From: Pseudonocardia acidicola | GTDB lineage: Bacteria; Actinomycetota; Actinomycetes; Mycobacteriales; Pseudonocardiaceae | Direction of reading: 5' to 3' | NCBI RefSeq assembly: GCF_012911935.1 | Contig: NZ_JAAXLA010000042.1 | Location: 1 to 58,314 of the forward strand | DNA: 58,314 nt | Shown: piece by piece, positions 14,197 through 23,801 of the stretch | Position numbering within the stretch: position 1 is the first letter of the stretch | Layout of the letters: each line of letters begins with the position of its first letter | Translations under genes and position numbers: made by a program | The notes under the pieces: generated by a model | Seen by the model: only the letters and a program-made list of their open reading frames with translations | What the model was told of the DNA's origin: nothing | The model's database searches: none

Positions 14197-17100
14197 GTGC
14201 TCCACGTGCACCGCGCCGAACGCGCCGACCGGCTGGCCGACGCCTTGGCCGAGGTGCTGCGCACGCCGCTGTCCGACCCGTTCGCGGCCGAGATCGTCGC
14301 CGTGCCCGAGCGCGGCATCGAGCGCTGGCTGGGGCAGCGGCTCTCGCACCGGCTCGGAACCACCGCGGGCCGCGGCGACGGCGTGTGCGCGCACGTGCTG
14401 TTCCCCTCCCCCGCCACCGTGGTCGCGGAGGCGATCTGCGCCGCGGCCGGCGTCGACGCGGACGCCGATCCGTGGCACCCGGCCCGCGCCGTGTGGCCGC
14501 TGCTGGAGGTCGTCGACGAGAGCGCGGGCGAGGCCCGGTTCGCGGCGCTGAGCGCACACCTGGGCGCCGCGGGGAACGGCGCGGGGAACGGCGCGGGGAA
14601 CGGCGCTGCCGGCCCCGATCACCGGCACGGCCGCCGGTACGCGGTGGCCCGGCGGCTCGCGCACCTGTTCGCCTCCTACGCCGCGCACCGGCCCGGGATG
14701 CTGCGGGCGTGGCGCGACGGGGAGGACGTCGACGACACAGCCGGCGGCACGGCCCTGCCCGAGGACCTGCGCTGGCAGCCCGAGCTGTGGCGCCGGCTGC
14801 GGGAGCGGATCGGCACCCCCGGCCCCGCCGAACGCCTCGACGCCGCCTGCGCCGCCCTGTCCACCGACCCCGGCGTCGTCGAGTTGCCGCCACGGTTCTC
14901 GCTGTTCGGCCCGACCCGGCTGCCCGCCGGCCATCTCGCGGTGCTCGCCGCGCTGGCGCAGCAGCGCGACGTCCACCTCTGGCTGCCGCACCCCTCGCCG
15001 GCGCTGTGGGACGCGGTCGCGCCGTTCGCCGGCACGGTGCGGCACCGGGCCACCGACGCCAGCGCCGACGTGCCGCAGCACCCGCTGCTCGCGTCGCTGG
15101 GTCGCGACGTGCGGGAGCTGCAGCTGCGGCTGCCGGCCGGGGCGGCGGTACACCACCATCCCGGGGCCGCCCACCCCGGCACGCTGCTCGGCCTGCTGCA
15201 GCACGCCCTGCGCGACGACCGCGCGCCCGCCGTCACCGACGCGCTGCCGCGCCTGGATCCCGCCGACCGCAGCGTCCAGGTGCACTCCTGCCACGGCCCC
15301 GACCGGCAGGTCGAGGTGCTCCGCGAGGTCGTCCTCGGGTTGCTGGCCGCCGACCCCACGCTGGAGCCGCGCGACGTCCTCGTGATGTGCCCGGACATCG
15401 AGACGTTCGCGCCGCTGATCTCGGCGTCGTTCGGGCTGGGCCCGGGTGAGGCGGGCGGCACGCCGGGCGCCGATCTCGCCCATCCCGGGCACCGGCTGCA
15501 GGTCAGGCTGGCCGACCGGGCGCTGCGCCAGGTCAACCCGCTGCTCGACACCGTCGCCGGGCTGCTCGAGCTGGCCGACGCCCGGCTCACCGCGTCCCAG
15601 GTGCTCGACCTGGCGGCGTCCGCGCCGGTGCGCCGCCGCTTCCACCTCGACGATGACGATCTGGACCGGCTGCGCGATCTCGTCGTCGGCTCCGGGGTGC
15701 GCTGGGGCCTCGACGGCGAGCACCGCAGGCCCTACCGGCTTGAGGGCTTTCCGCAGAACACCTGGGCGGCGGGGCTCGACCGGATGCTGCTGGGCGTCGC
15801 GATGTCGGCCGACGACCAGCACTGGCTGGGCACCGCGCTGCCGCTCGACGACGTGGACAGCTCCGACGTCGAGCTGGTCGGCCGGTTCGCCGAGCTGGTC
15901 GACCGGCTCGGCGCGGTGCTGGCCGGACTCACCGGAGAGCGGACCCTCGCGCAGTGGTGCGCCGCGCTCGCCGGCGCGCTCGACGCGCTCACCGCGACCG
16001 CACCGACGGACGCCTGGCAGGCCGGGCAGGCCCGCGCCGAACTCGCCGACGTCGCCCGCGCCGCCGGACCGCATGCCGGCACCGTGCCGCTCGGCCTGGC
16101 CGACATCCGCGGGCTGCTCACGGATCGGCTGCGCGGCCGCCCGACGCGGGCCAACTTCCGCACCGGCACGCTGACCGTCGCGACGCTGGTCCCGATGCGC
16201 TCGGTGCCGCACCGCGTGGTGTGCCTGCTCGGGCTCGACGACGGCGTGTTCCCCCGGGCCGGCGAGGCCGACGGCGACGACGTGCTGGCCCGCCACCCCC
16301 GGGTGGGCGAGCGCGACCCGCGCAGCGAGGACCGCCAGCTGCTGCTCGACGCGATCTGCGCGGCGACCGAGCATCTCGTCGTCGTGCACTCCGGCGCCGA
16401 CGAGCGCACCAACGCCCGCCGCCCACCGGCGGTCCCGCTCGGCGAGCTGCTCGACACCCTCGACGCGACCGCCCGCGCGGCGGGCGGCGGACCGGCCCGC
16501 GATCAGGTCGTGGTGCGCCACCCGTTGCAGCCGTTCGACGCCCGGAACTTCGCCGACGGCGCGCTCGGCACCAGCGGCCCGTTCAGCTTCGACCGGGCCG
16601 GGCTGGCCGGCGCGCAGGCCGCCGCCGGGGACCGCACCCCGCCCGCGCGGTTCCTTCCCGAACCGCTGCCCCCGGCGCCGTACCGGGACACCGTCGAGCT
16701 CGACGATCTGGCCCGTTTCCTGGAGCACCCGGCGAAGGCGTTCCTGCGGCAGCGGGTCGGGGTGACCCTGTTCGCCGAGGACGACGATCCCGCGGACGCG
16801 CTGCCGGTGGACCTCGACGGGCTCGCGACGTGGGCGGTCGGCAACCGGCTGCTGCGCGACCGGCTGGCCGGCCACGAGCTCGACCGCTGCCGGCAGGCCG
16901 AGTGGCGGCGCGGCGAGCTGCCGCCCGGGGCGCTGGGGCATCGGCTGCTGGAGAAGGTGGTGGGCAACGTCGAGCCGCTGGTCGCGGTGGCCGGGATGGT
17001 GCGCACCGGGGAGGCGGCGGCGCGCGACGTGGCCGCCGAGGTGGCGGGCACCCGGGTGGTCGGCACCGTGGGCGGGCTGTACGGGGAGGCCGTGGTCCGC

Positions 17101-17586
17101 GTCGAGTACTCGCGGCTCGGACCGAAGCACCGGCTGCGCGCTTGGGTCCAGCTGCTCGCGCTGACCGTCACCCACCCCGGTGTCGCGTGGCGCGCGGTCA
17201 CGCTGGGCCGCGGCTACTCGGGGGTCGCCCGGTCCACGCTCGGCCCGGTCGAGCCGGCGGTGGCCGCCGCGGTGCTCGCCGATCTCGTCGCGCTGCACCG
17301 GGCCGGGTTGTGTGAGCCGCTGCCGCTGGCCACCGCCAGCAGCTGCGCCTACGCCCGGACCCTCGCCGGTGGCGGGGCGGCCGAGGAGGCGGAGGCGTCG
17401 GCGGGCAAGGCCTGGTCGGAGGGGTTCGGCCCGGAGAACGAGGATCCGGCGCACCAGCTGGTCTGGGGCAGCGGCGCGCCGGCCCGGGTGCTGTTCGAGG
17501 CGCCCGGCGGACCCGGCCGGTTCGGCGCGCTGGCCGTCCGGCTGTGGACGCCGCTGCTCGCGGCCGAGGAGGTCGACCACCCGTGA
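14197..17586 (+). CDS. recC: Exodeoxyribonuclease V subunit gamma, RecC
   Basis: RecC is the inactive-helicase subunit of RecBCD that recognises Chi and splits the strands during double-strand-break repair. The 1129-residue product shows the typical start (LHVHRAERADRLADALAEVL, PERGIERWLGQRLSHRLG) and HSCHGPDRQVEVLREVVLGL, MCPDIETFAPLI and VCLLGLDDGVFPR. The GTG at 14197 sits where family homology begins. It overlaps recB by four bases (GTGA). Residues 125-136 are a three-fold GNGA repeat from a 12-base tandem repeat, probably a loop. Confidence 0.95.
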   Translation: MLHVHRAERADRLADALAEVLRTPLSDPFAAEIVAVPERGIERWLGQRLSHRLGTTAGRGDGVCAHVLFPSPATVVAEAICAAAGVDADADPWHPARAVWPLLEVVDESAGEARFAALSAHLGAAGNGAGNGAGNGAAGPDHRHGRRYAVARRLAHLFASYAAHRPGMLRAWRDGEDVDDTAGGTALPEDLRWQPELWRRLRERIGTPGPAERLDAACAALSTDPGVVELPPRFSLFGPTRLPAGHLAVLAALAQQRDVHLWLPHPSPALWDAVAPFAGTVRHRATDASADVPQHPLLASLGRDVRELQLRLPAGAAVHHHPGAAHPGTLLGLLQHALRDDRAPAVTDALPRLDPADRSVQVHSCHGPDRQVEVLREVVLGLLAADPTLEPRDVLVMCPDIETFAPLISASFGLGPGEAGGTPGADLAHPGHRLQVRLADRALRQVNPLLDTVAGLLELADARLTASQVLDLAASAPVRRRFHLDDDDLDRLRDLVVGSGVRWGLDGEHRRPYRLEGFPQNTWAAGLDRMLLGVAMSADDQHWLGTALPLDDVDSSDVELVGRFAELVDRLGAVLAGLTGERTLAQWCAALAGALDALTATAPTDAWQAGQARAELADVARAAGPHAGTVPLGLADIRGLLTDRLRGRPTRANFRTGTLTVATLVPMRSVPHRVVCLLGLDDGVFPRAGEADGDDVLARHPRVGERDPRSEDRQLLLDAICAATEHLVVVHSGADERTNARRPPAVPLGELLDTLDATARAAGGGPARDQVVVRHPLQPFDARNFADGALGTSGPFSFDRAGLAGAQAAAGDRTPPARFLPEPLPPAPYRDTVELDDLARFLEHPAKAFLRQRVGVTLFAEDDDPADALPVDLDGLATWAVGNRLLRDRLAGHELDRCRQAEWRRGELPPGALGHRLLEKVVGNVEPLVAVAGMVRTGEAAARDVAAEVAGTRVVGTVGGLYGEAVVRVEYSRLGPKHRLRAWVQLLALTVTHPGVAWRAVTLGRGYSGVARSTLGPVEPAVAAAVLADLVALHRAGLCEPLPLATASSCAYARTLAGGGAAEEAEASAGKAWSEGFGPENEDPAHQLVWGSGAPARVLFEAPGGPGRFGALAVRLWTPLLAAEEVDHP
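14571..14606 (+). repeat. 12-base tandem repeat inside recC
   Basis: GGGGAACGGCGC occurs three times in a row and encodes (GNGA)3. The unit is a multiple of three, so copy-number change would alter loop length without a frameshift. Confidence 0.85.
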
Positions 17587-20500
17587 CGATCCACACCCTC
17601 GCCCCGGCCGTGTTCGACGTGTGCGGGCCGCTGCCCACCGGCACCACCGTGCTGGAGGCCAGCGCCGGTACCGGCAAGACGTTCACCATCGCCGCGCTCG
17701 CCACCCGCTACGTGGCCGAGGGCCGGGCCGCGCTGCCCGAGCTGATGCTGGTGACGTTCGGCCGGGAGGCCACCCAGGAGCTGCGGGAACGGGTCCGGGA
17801 GCGCCTGGTCGCGGCCGAGCGCGGGCTCGCCGACCCGGCCGCGGCGCGGTCCGGCGACGACCGGGTCCTCGCGCTGCTGGCGGACGCCGACGACGCGGAG
17901 GTCGCCCAGCGGCGCCGCCGCCTCACGCACGCCCTCGCGCATTTCGACGCGGCGACCATCGCCACGACCCACCAGTTCTGCCAGCAGATGCTGGCCGGGC
18001 TCGGCGTGGTCGGCGACGCCGATCCGGACGCGGTGTTCGTCGAGACCGTCGACGACCTGGTCACCGAGGTCGTCGACGACTTCTACGTGCGCAAGTACGC
18101 CGCTCCCGGTGCGGGCAGCCCCGACTTCACCCGCGAGGTCGCGCTGAACCTGGCCCGCCGCGCCGTCGCCGACGGCCAGGCCCGCCTCGAACCGGCCGGT
18201 GCCGACGCGCGCAGCGGGCCGGGCGTGCGCCGCAGCTTCGCCGAGGCGGTCCGCCGGGAGGTCGACCGGCGCAAGCGCACGCGGCGGCTGTTCAGCTACG
18301 ACGACATGCTGACCCGGCTGGCCGACGCGCTGTCCGACCGGTCGCGGGGGGCGGCCGCCCGGGCCCGGCTGCGGGCCCGCTACAAGGTCGTGCTGGTCGA
18401 CGAGTTCCAGGACACCGACCCGGTGCAGTGGGAGATCCTGGAACGGGCCTTCCACCTCTCGACCACGCTGGTGCTGATCGGCGACCCGAAGCAGGCGATC
18501 TACGCGTTCCGCGGCGCCGACGTCGTCAGCTACCTGACCGCGGCCGACTCCGCGGGCGCGCACGCGACGCTCGGCACCAACTGGCGCAGCGACGCCGGGC
18601 TGCTCGCCGCGCTGGACACCGTGTTCTGCGGCGCCGCGCTCGGCGACGAGCGGATCGTCGTGCGGCCCGTGGCCTCCGCGCATCCCGGGCAGCGGCTCAC
18701 CGGCGCCCCGGTGACGACGCCGCTGCGGCTGCGGGTGGTGGGCCGCGACCGGCTGCCGACGCTGACCGGCCGCAACCTGGGCACCGTCGGCCCGGCCCGG
18801 GAGGTGGTGGCCGCGGACGTCGCCGCGGACGTCGCGACGCTGCTGGCCGGTTCGGCGCGGCTGCGGGAACGCGACGGGGAACGGCCGGTGCGCCCGGGCG
18901 ACGTCGCGGTCCTGGTGCGGACCAACGCACAGGGCTCGCTGGTCCGCGACGCGTTGCACGCCGCCGGGGTGCCGGCCGTGCTGACCGGCACGGCCAGCGT
19001 GTTCGCCACCCCGACCGCGGCCGAGTGGCTGACCCTGCTGGAGGCCGTCGAGCAGCCGCAGCGGGCGAGCCGGGTCCGGGCGGCCGCGCTGACCTGCTTC
19101 CTCGGATACACCGTCGCGCAGCTGTGCGCCGGCGAGGACCTGGTCGACGAGCTGGGCACCACGCTGCGCGGCTGGGCCGGGGTGCTGCGCGAGCGGGGGG
19201 TCGCCGCGCTGCTCGAGGCCGTCACGACCAGCACCCGGCTGCCGCAGCGGCTGCTCGCCGTCACCGACGGGGAGCGGCGGCTGACCGACCTGCGGCACAT
19301 CGGCCAGGCGCTGCACGGCGCCGCGACCGAGGGCCATCTCGGCCCGACGGCGCTGGTCGAGTGGTTGCGGCACCGCATCGCCGACGCCGAGGCCGACACC
19401 GGCACCGAGCGCAGCCGCCGGCTGGAGTCCGACGCCGACGCGGTGCAGATCGTCACGGTGCACCGCAGCAAGGGCCTCGAGTTCCCGATCGTGTACGTGC
19501 CGTTCGGCTGGGACCGGTTCGTCCCCCGCGAGCCCGACATGCTGCTGCTGCACGACGACGCCGGGGGCCGGGTGCTCGACGTCGGCGGCAAGGCCGGGCC
19601 GGGCTGGGCGGAGCGGGCCGCGCGGCATCGCGCCGAGGAGGCCGGCGAGGACCTGCGGCTGCTCTACGTCGCGATGACCCGGGCCCGTTGCCAGGTCGTC
19701 ACCTGGTGGGTGCCGAGCACGAACACCGCGCCGTCGGCGTTGCACCGGCTGCTCATCGGCCGCCCCGCTCCGGGCACGACGCCGGCGGAGGCGTACGCCG
19801 TGCCGGCCGACGCGGCGGTCCTCGCCGGGTTGCGCGCCCTGGAGTCGGCGAACCTGGCCGTGGAGACGGTCGGGAATCGCCCGGACGGAACGTGGCGGCC
19901 GCCCGTGGAGCCGGTTCGGGGGATGAGCGCGGCGCTGTTCGACCGGGTGCTCGACACCGCGTGGCGGCGCACCTCCTACAGCGCGCTGACCGCCGACGCG
20001 CACGGCCCGGCGGGGGTAGGGAGCGAGCCGGAGGTGCGCGGCATCAGCGACGAGCCCGACGACATCGACTCGGCCGGCGTGGCGGTGCCGGCGGTCACCG
20101 GCGGGCCCGGTTCGGCAGTGCCGTCCCCGATGGCCGAGCTGCCCGTGGGCACCGGGTTCGGGACGCTCGTGCACGCGGTGTTCGAGACCGCCGACACCAC
20201 GGCGCCCGACCTGCTCGGCGAGCTCGCCGCCCGCGCCCGCGACGAGCTGGAGCGCCGGCCCGCCGCGCTCGACCCCGATCAGCTCGCCGCCGCGCTGGTC
20301 CCGGTGGTGCAGACCCCGCTGGGTCCGCTCGCGGGCGGGATGGCGCTGCGCGACGTCGCCCCGGCCGACCGGCTCGCCGAGCTCGACTTCGAGTTCCCGC
20401 TGGCCGGCGGCGACGCCCCGACCCGTGGGCTCACCCTCGGCGCGGTCGTCCCGCTGCTGCGCCGGCACCTGCCCGGCGACGACCCGCTGCGCCGCTATCC

Positions 20501-20957
20501 CGAGCTGCTCGGCTCCCCGGCGCTGGCCCGCCAGCCGCTGCGCGGCTACCTGACCGGCAGCGTCGACGCGGTGCTGCGGCTGCGGTCCGCGGACGGACCG
20601 CGGTACCTCGTCGTCGACTACAAGACCAACTGGCTGGGCCCGGTCGGCCCGGCCGGCCGGGAGCCGTTGACGGCCGCGCACTACAGCCCGCCGCTGCTCG
20701 CCGACGCGATGATCGCGGCGCACTACCCGCTGCAGGCGCTGCTGTACTCGGTTGCCCTGCACCGCTTCCTGCGCTGGCGCCAGCCGGGATACGACCCGGA
20801 CCGGCACCTCGGCGGGGTGCTCTACCTGTTCCTGCGCGGCATGTGCGGCCCGGAGACCCCGACCGTCGGCGGCGTGCCGTGCGGGGTGTTCAGCTGGGCG
20901 CCCCCGGCCGCGCTGGTCGAGGACCTGTCCCGACTGCTCGACGAGGGAGCGGCGTGA
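17583..20957 (+). CDS. recB: Exodeoxyribonuclease V subunit beta, RecB helicase-nuclease
   Basis: RecB is the 3'-5' helicase and the nuclease of RecBCD. The 1124-residue protein shows Walker A EASAGTGKTFT (about 25-35), UvrD-type motif II LVDEFQDTDPVQW (about 272), GDPKQAIYAFRGAD, and VHRSKGLEFPIVYVPFGW (about 625). The C-terminal RecB nuclease domain has GSVDAVLRL (about 992) and VVDYKTNWLG (about 1007), which supply the metal-binding D...DYK set, so the nuclease looks intact. The GTG start overlaps the recC stop (GTGA) and its own stop overlaps recD the same way. The three subunits should be made from one message. Confidence 0.96.
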   Translation: MTIHTLAPAVFDVCGPLPTGTTVLEASAGTGKTFTIAALATRYVAEGRAALPELMLVTFGREATQELRERVRERLVAAERGLADPAAARSGDDRVLALLADADDAEVAQRRRRLTHALAHFDAATIATTHQFCQQMLAGLGVVGDADPDAVFVETVDDLVTEVVDDFYVRKYAAPGAGSPDFTREVALNLARRAVADGQARLEPAGADARSGPGVRRSFAEAVRREVDRRKRTRRLFSYDDMLTRLADALSDRSRGAAARARLRARYKVVLVDEFQDTDPVQWEILERAFHLSTTLVLIGDPKQAIYAFRGADVVSYLTAADSAGAHATLGTNWRSDAGLLAALDTVFCGAALGDERIVVRPVASAHPGQRLTGAPVTTPLRLRVVGRDRLPTLTGRNLGTVGPAREVVAADVAADVATLLAGSARLRERDGERPVRPGDVAVLVRTNAQGSLVRDALHAAGVPAVLTGTASVFATPTAAEWLTLLEAVEQPQRASRVRAAALTCFLGYTVAQLCAGEDLVDELGTTLRGWAGVLRERGVAALLEAVTTSTRLPQRLLAVTDGERRLTDLRHIGQALHGAATEGHLGPTALVEWLRHRIADAEADTGTERSRRLESDADAVQIVTVHRSKGLEFPIVYVPFGWDRFVPREPDMLLLHDDAGGRVLDVGGKAGPGWAERAARHRAEEAGEDLRLLYVAMTRARCQVVTWWVPSTNTAPSALHRLLIGRPAPGTTPAEAYAVPADAAVLAGLRALESANLAVETVGNRPDGTWRPPVEPVRGMSAALFDRVLDTAWRRTSYSALTADAHGPAGVGSEPEVRGISDEPDDIDSAGVAVPAVTGGPGSAVPSPMAELPVGTGFGTLVHAVFETADTTAPDLLGELAARARDELERRPAALDPDQLAAALVPVVQTPLGPLAGGMALRDVAPADRLAELDFEFPLAGGDAPTRGLTLGAVVPLLRRHLPGDDPLRRYPELLGSPALARQPLRGYLTGSVDAVLRLRSADGPRYLVVDYKTNWLGPVGPAGREPLTAAHYSPPLLADAMIAAHYPLQALLYSVALHRFLRWRQPGYDPDRHLGGVLYLFLRGMCGPETPTVGGVPCGVFSWAPPAALVEDLSRLLDEGAA

Positions 20958-22849
20958 CCGCGTCCGGCACCGAGATCGACGTCCACGACCCGCGGTTCGC
21001 CCGCTCGGCGTCCGGGCTGCTGCAGGTGTTCAACGCCGCGGGCGTGCTCACCGCGGCCGACGTGCACGTCGCCACCCGGCTCGGCCGGCTCGGCGGGGAG
21101 CCCAACGAGCTGCCGCTGCTCGCCGCGGCGCTGGTGGTGCGCGGGATTCGGCACGGCTCGGTCTGCGTGGACCTCGACGCGGTCAGCCACACCGTGCTCG
21201 GTGAGGGTGACGAGCTGCTCGACGTCTCCGCGCTGCCCTGGCCCGCCCCGGCCGGGTGGCGGGCGGCGTGCGAGCGCAGTCCCCTGGTCGCCGCCGGCAC
21301 CGGCGACGCCGAGGTACCGGCCGGCCGGCCGCTGCGGATGGCCGAGGGGCTGCTCTACCTGGACCGGTACTGGCGCCAGGAGGAACTGGTGCGCATCGAG
21401 CTGCGCGACCGCGCGGCCGCGGCGCCGCCGCCGGTCGACCTGGAGCGGTTGCGGGCCGGGTTGGACCGGCTGTTCACCGCCGACGGCCCCGACCGGCAGC
21501 GGCTCGCCGTCGCGGTCAGCGCGCTGCGCCGGGTCACCGTGCTCGCCGGCGGCCCCGGCACCGGCAAGACCACGACCGTCGCCCGATTGCTCGCGCTGCT
21601 GCACGACCAGCCCGGCCCGCCGCCGCGGGTCGCGCTCGCCGCGCCCACCGGCAAGGCCGCGGCTCGGCTGGAGGAGGCGGTCCGCGAGCACACCGCCGAG
21701 CTGTCCGCCGCCGACCGGGCACGGCTGGGCACGCTGCCCGCGTCGACACTGCACCGGTTGCTGGGCCGTCGCCCGGGCTCGACCAGCCGGTTCCGGCACG
21801 ACCGGACCAACCGGCTGCCCTTCGACGTGATCGTCGTCGACGAGACCTCGATGGTGTCGCTGACCCTGATGGCGCGGCTGCTGGAGGCGGTCCGGCCGGA
21901 CGCCCGGCTGGTGCTGGTCGGCGACCCGGACCAGCTGGCCTCGGTCGAGGCCGGCGCCGTCCTGGGCGATCTCGCCCGCGCCGCCGGCGAGCCCGAACCG
22001 GCGCTCGACGCGCGGCTGCGCACGGTCGGCGCGCTGCGGTCCGGCGACGCGCCGGTCGTGCACGGGGTGGTCACCCTGGACCGCACGTTCCGGTTCGGCG
22101 GGGCCATCGCCGGGCTCGCGCGTGCGGTGCAGCGCGGCGACGCCGACGAGGCGCTGGCCCACCTGCGCGCCGGGACCGACGACCTGCTGTTCGTGGAGAC
22201 CGACTCGCTGGAGGGCCGGGACCCGGCCGGGCTGGACGGGCTGCGTGCCGACGTGCTGACCGCGGCCCGCGAGGTCACCGCCGCCGCCCGCGCCGGGGAC
22301 GCCGCGGCGGCGCTGCGCGCGCTGGAGGCGCACCGGTTGCTGTGCGGGCACCGCCGCGGCCCGTACGGGGTCGCGCGCTGGAGCGCGGAGATCGAGAACT
22401 GGCTGGCCGCGGCCGGGCCGGGGGCAGGCGGTCCGGGTGACGGCACCGAGGGCGAGTGGTACCCCGGTCGTCCGCTGCTGGTGACGAGCAACGACTACGA
22501 CCTCGGGCTCTACAACGGCGACACCGGGGTCATCGTCCGCGACGGCACGGGGGTGCGGGCGGCGTTCGCCCGCGGCGGCAGCCCGACGCTGATCGCGCCC
22601 GCGCGGCTGTCCGGGGTGCAGAGCGTGTACGCGATGACGGTGCACCGCAGCCAGGGCAGCCAGTTCGCCCGGGTGACCGTGGTGCTGCCGCCCGCGGAGT
22701 CCCCGCTGCTCACCCGGGAGTTGCTCTACACCGCCGTGACCAGGGCGCGGGCGGTGGTCCGGGTGGTCGGCACCGAGCAGGCGGTGCGGGTCGCCGTCGG
22801 CCGGCCGGTGAGCCGGGCGAGCGGGCTGCGCGAGCGGCTGGGCCGCTGA
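20954..22849 (+). CDS. recD: Exodeoxyribonuclease V subunit alpha, RecD
   Basis: RecD is the 5'-3' helicase of the complex. The 631-residue product has Walker A LAGGPGTGKTTTVARLL (about 196), LAAPTGKAAARLEEAV, VDETSMVSLTLMARLL, GDPDQLASVEAGAVLGDL, and the C-terminal MTVHRSQGSQF and LYTAVTRARAVVRVVG. The GTG at 20954 overlaps the recB stop by four bases; open sequence upstream in the same frame is antisense or out-of-frame recB. The gene order C-B-D is compact, with no extra gene. The 3' end faces an SDR gene on the other strand. Confidence 0.96.
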   Translation: MTASGTEIDVHDPRFARSASGLLQVFNAAGVLTAADVHVATRLGRLGGEPNELPLLAAALVVRGIRHGSVCVDLDAVSHTVLGEGDELLDVSALPWPAPAGWRAACERSPLVAAGTGDAEVPAGRPLRMAEGLLYLDRYWRQEELVRIELRDRAAAAPPPVDLERLRAGLDRLFTADGPDRQRLAVAVSALRRVTVLAGGPGTGKTTTVARLLALLHDQPGPPPRVALAAPTGKAAARLEEAVREHTAELSAADRARLGTLPASTLHRLLGRRPGSTSRFRHDRTNRLPFDVIVVDETSMVSLTLMARLLEAVRPDARLVLVGDPDQLASVEAGAVLGDLARAAGEPEPALDARLRTVGALRSGDAPVVHGVVTLDRTFRFGGAIAGLARAVQRGDADEALAHLRAGTDDLLFVETDSLEGRDPAGLDGLRADVLTAAREVTAAARAGDAAAALRALEAHRLLCGHRRGPYGVARWSAEIENWLAAAGPGAGGPGDGTEGEWYPGRPLLVTSNDYDLGLYNGDTGVIVRDGTGVRAAFARGGSPTLIAPARLSGVQSVYAMTVHRSQGSQFARVTVVLPPAESPLLTRELLYTAVTRARAVVRVVGTEQAVRVAVGRPVSRASGLRERLGR

Positions 22850-22898
22850 CGTCGTCCACCGACCCGGCCGCGGGCCCGGTCCTGCCCGGCAACGGCCC

Positions 22899-23753
22899 TC
22901 AGGCCACCAGGTGCTCGCCGCGGTCCCGTTCCCCCGCCCCCGCCCCGGCGAGCGACGGGGCCGGCGCCGCGGCCGGCTGCTGCTCGCGGCTGCGCCCGGC
23001 CAGCCGGGCCAGCAGCCGCAGCGTGCGTCGCGGCAGTTCCAGGGTGGCGACCACGCTGCGGTACAGCCGGCCCGGTGTGCACATCCGCCGGCCGCGACGC
23101 AGGTCGCGCAGGCAGGCCTCGACGACGTCGTCCGGGTCGAGCCACAGCGGGGAGCCGGGGGCGCCGACGGGGCGGCCGGCCCGCTCGTGGCTGCCGGTGC
23201 GAATCCGCCCGGCGCACAGCGCGATGACGCGCACCCCGGTGTCGGACACCGACGCGGCGACGGTGTCGGTGAAGCTCAGCACCCACGCCTTGCTCGCCCC
23301 GTACGCCGAGCCACGGGCCGGCAGGTAACCGGCGAAGCTGGCCACGTTGATCACCGAGCCGCGGTCGCGGGCCAGCATGCCGGGTAGCGCGGCCCGGGTC
23401 AGCCGCAGCACGGCGGTCACGTTGAGGTCGATCTCGGCCTGCAGGTCGGCCATCAGGGCGCCGGGGAACTCGTCGTCGGTCTCGACGCCGGCGTTGTTGA
23501 CGAGCACGTCGACCGGGGTGAGCCCGGGTTCGGACAGCCGCCACTCGACCAGCGCCCGCGCCGACGGGACGGTCAGGTCCGCCGGTAGCACCTCGACACC
23601 GACACCGTGCGCAGCCCGCAGTTGCGCCGCGGTCGCCTCCAGGCGGCCGCGGTCGCGCGCCACCAGGACCAGGTCGTGGCCCTCGGCGGCGAGACGGCGG
23701 GCGAACGCGGCACCGAGGCCGGCGCTCGCTCCGGTGATCAGGGCGGTCGTCAC
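22899..23753 (-). CDS. Short-chain dehydrogenase/reductase
   Basis: A classical SDR of 284 residues with the cofactor motif TGASAGLGAAF (residues 7-17), NNAGVE (about 90), catalytic serine in NVASFAGYL, and YGASKAW (YxxxK). An arginine after the first strand (VARDRGRLE) suggests NADPH use. The GTG start at 23753 lies 48 bases after the stop of the upstream flavin monooxygenase, so the two probably form an operon. The C-terminus is extended and proline/alanine-rich. Substrate unknown; a shared pathway with the monooxygenase is inference. Confidence 0.9.
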   Translation of the reverse strand: MTTALITGASAGLGAAFARRLAAEGHDLVLVARDRGRLEATAAQLRAAHGVGVEVLPADLTVPSARALVEWRLSEPGLTPVDVLVNNAGVETDDEFPGALMADLQAEIDLNVTAVLRLTRAALPGMLARDRGSVINVASFAGYLPARGSAYGASKAWVLSFTDTVAASVSDTGVRVIALCAGRIRTGSHERAGRPVGAPGSPLWLDPDDVVEACLRDLRRGRRMCTPGRLYRSVVATLELPRRTLRLLARLAGRSREQQPAAAPAPSLAGAGAGERDRGEHLVA

Positions 23754-23801
23754 GAATGCGACGATAGGGACCAGTCACTGAAACCACGCTGAGAGCGCTG
23801 A

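Noticed and set aside
14122..20807. Two long open minus-strand frames opposite recC and recB
   Set aside because: Both are antisense shadows of genes with complete helicase and nuclease motifs.
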